A DNA stretch of 6,989 nucleotides, from NCBI GenBank assembly GCA_029859085.1, contig JAOUDU010000141.1, forward strand, positions 1-6,989, in the 5' to 3' direction. Shown one piece after another: positions 6,452-6,989 of this stretch (position 1 is its first letter; each line of letters opens with the position of its first letter). A program made the position numbers and the translations under genes. Source of the stretch: Gammaproteobacteria bacterium (lineage in GTDB: Bacteria; Pseudomonadota; Gammaproteobacteria; Pseudomonadales; Halieaceae). A model generated the notes under the pieces. The model was not told the origin of the DNA. It searched no databases and was given only the letters and a program-made list of their open reading frames with translations.

Positions 6452-6989
6452 GTGGATCTGCACACGATACTGATTATCTCCGAGCACAAGACGGATCACC
6501 TGATCCTGTCCGCATGCCTGGAGCGCGCCGCGCCCGCACGGTTCAGGCTCGCCTCCCCCAACCTGATGCGGCGCCCGCTCGAGGCGCTGCTGGACCCGGC
6601 TATCGACGCTGTGATCATGGCCAGCGGTCCGGAGACGGAATACCTGCTGCGGCTCGCCCAGAAGAACAACGCGAGCGCTCCCATCATCCTGCTGCTCGAT
6701 GAGGTCTCGGAAAAAATCAGTGCGCAGCTGCGGGAATACGGCGCCCAGGATTATCTCGTGCGGGGGCAATTACAGGACCAGCTGGTGCACCGCATCCTCG
6801 ATTACAGCATCCAGCTTAAAGATGCCCGCGACCAGATCCGGCAACTGTCCAACCGGGACACACTGACCGGCGCACTCAACAGGGCCGGGTTCCGGGCGCA
6901 CCTCGAACGAGCCATGCACCGCTCGGAACGCTACGGTTTCAACACCGCCCTGCTCTACATCAACGTGGACCAGTTCGCCAATATCAATG
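6452..6989 (+). CDS. Receiver-like/GGDEF cyclic-di-GMP signalling protein, C-terminus outside window
   Basis: The first 179 residues are present. Residues 4-108 resemble a response-regulator receiver: beta-strand ILIIS, a central strand DAVIMAS (52-58), PIILLLDE (77-84) and the typical late motif GAQDYLVRG (97-105). Residues 113-134 form a helical linker (ILDYSIQLKDARDQIRQL). A GGDEF domain opens with RDTLTGALNRAGF (135-147) and reaches ALLYINVDQFANIN (166-179); the GGDEF signature itself, and any EAL domain, lie beyond the edge. The receiver looks degenerate: the acidic pair after strand one is S10/E11, the usual phospho-acceptor Asp is A57, and the late Lys is R104. The usual first metal-binding Asp of the GGDEF domain is N171. 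It may therefore be a sensor, effector or phosphodiesterase rather than a cyclase. GTG 6452 is the earliest possible start, since the preceding codon is an in-frame TGA, and AGGG lies 7 nt upstream. Confidence 0.82.
   Translation, partial: MDLHTILIISEHKTDHLILSACLERAAPARFRLASPNLMRRPLEALLDPAIDAVIMASGPETEYLLRLAQKNNASAPIILLLDEVSEKISAQLREYGAQDYLVRGQLQDQLVHRILDYSIQLKDARDQIRQLSNRDTLTGALNRAGFRAHLERAMHRSERYGFNTALLYINVDQFANIN

Overview
The window looks like ordinary chromosomal DNA from a GC-rich gammaproteobacterium. The evidence is the set of closest recognisable families (BepA-type M48 peptidase, PerM-type permease, pitrilysin-type M16 peptidase, NadA with the E. coli cysteine pattern), the G/C-ending codon use, sigma70-like promoters and the way the genes are grouped. 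A marine or pseudomonad-like lineage is possible, but I cannot fix the genus from sequence alone. I saw no insertion sequence, prophage gene, CRISPR array, tRNA or rRNA.

Layout. Positions 1-3458 hold a leftward three-gene run, read from right to left: a small TusA/SirA-family sulfur carrier (3458-3225), a PerM/AI-2E-family membrane protein (3202-2114) and a large M16 zinc peptidase predicted to be a lipoprotein (2110 to beyond the left edge). Gaps of 22 and 3 nt, with the last ribosome-binding site lying inside the preceding gene's final codons, indicate one operon with translational coupling. A 184-nt divergent control region (3459-3642) separates it from bepA (3643-5115, rightward), a periplasmic M48 metallopeptidase with a TPR-like C-terminal half. 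bepA converges, with a 16-nt gap, on nadA (6205-5132, leftward), quinolinate synthase. A second divergent region (6206-6451) has a plausible nadA promoter near nadA, then an AT-rich block with two adjacent perfect inverted repeats, then a potentially structured leader. The right edge carries the first 179 codons of a receiver-like/GGDEF signalling protein that reads out of the window.

How the genes fit together. BepA and the M16 lipoprotein are both envelope zinc proteases, and a perM-type gene lies divergent to bepA in E. coli as well, so the centre of the window reads as an envelope-maintenance neighbourhood. The TusA-like sulfur carrier and the Fe-S enzyme NadA add sulfur and NAD metabolism; a direct functional tie to the proteases is not shown by the sequence. 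The right-hand gene belongs to cyclic-di-GMP signalling.

I found no clearly new biological system. The observations most worth a second look are the apparent loss of key residues in both the receiver and the GGDEF core of the right-hand protein, and the paired palindromes plus foldable leader in front of it.
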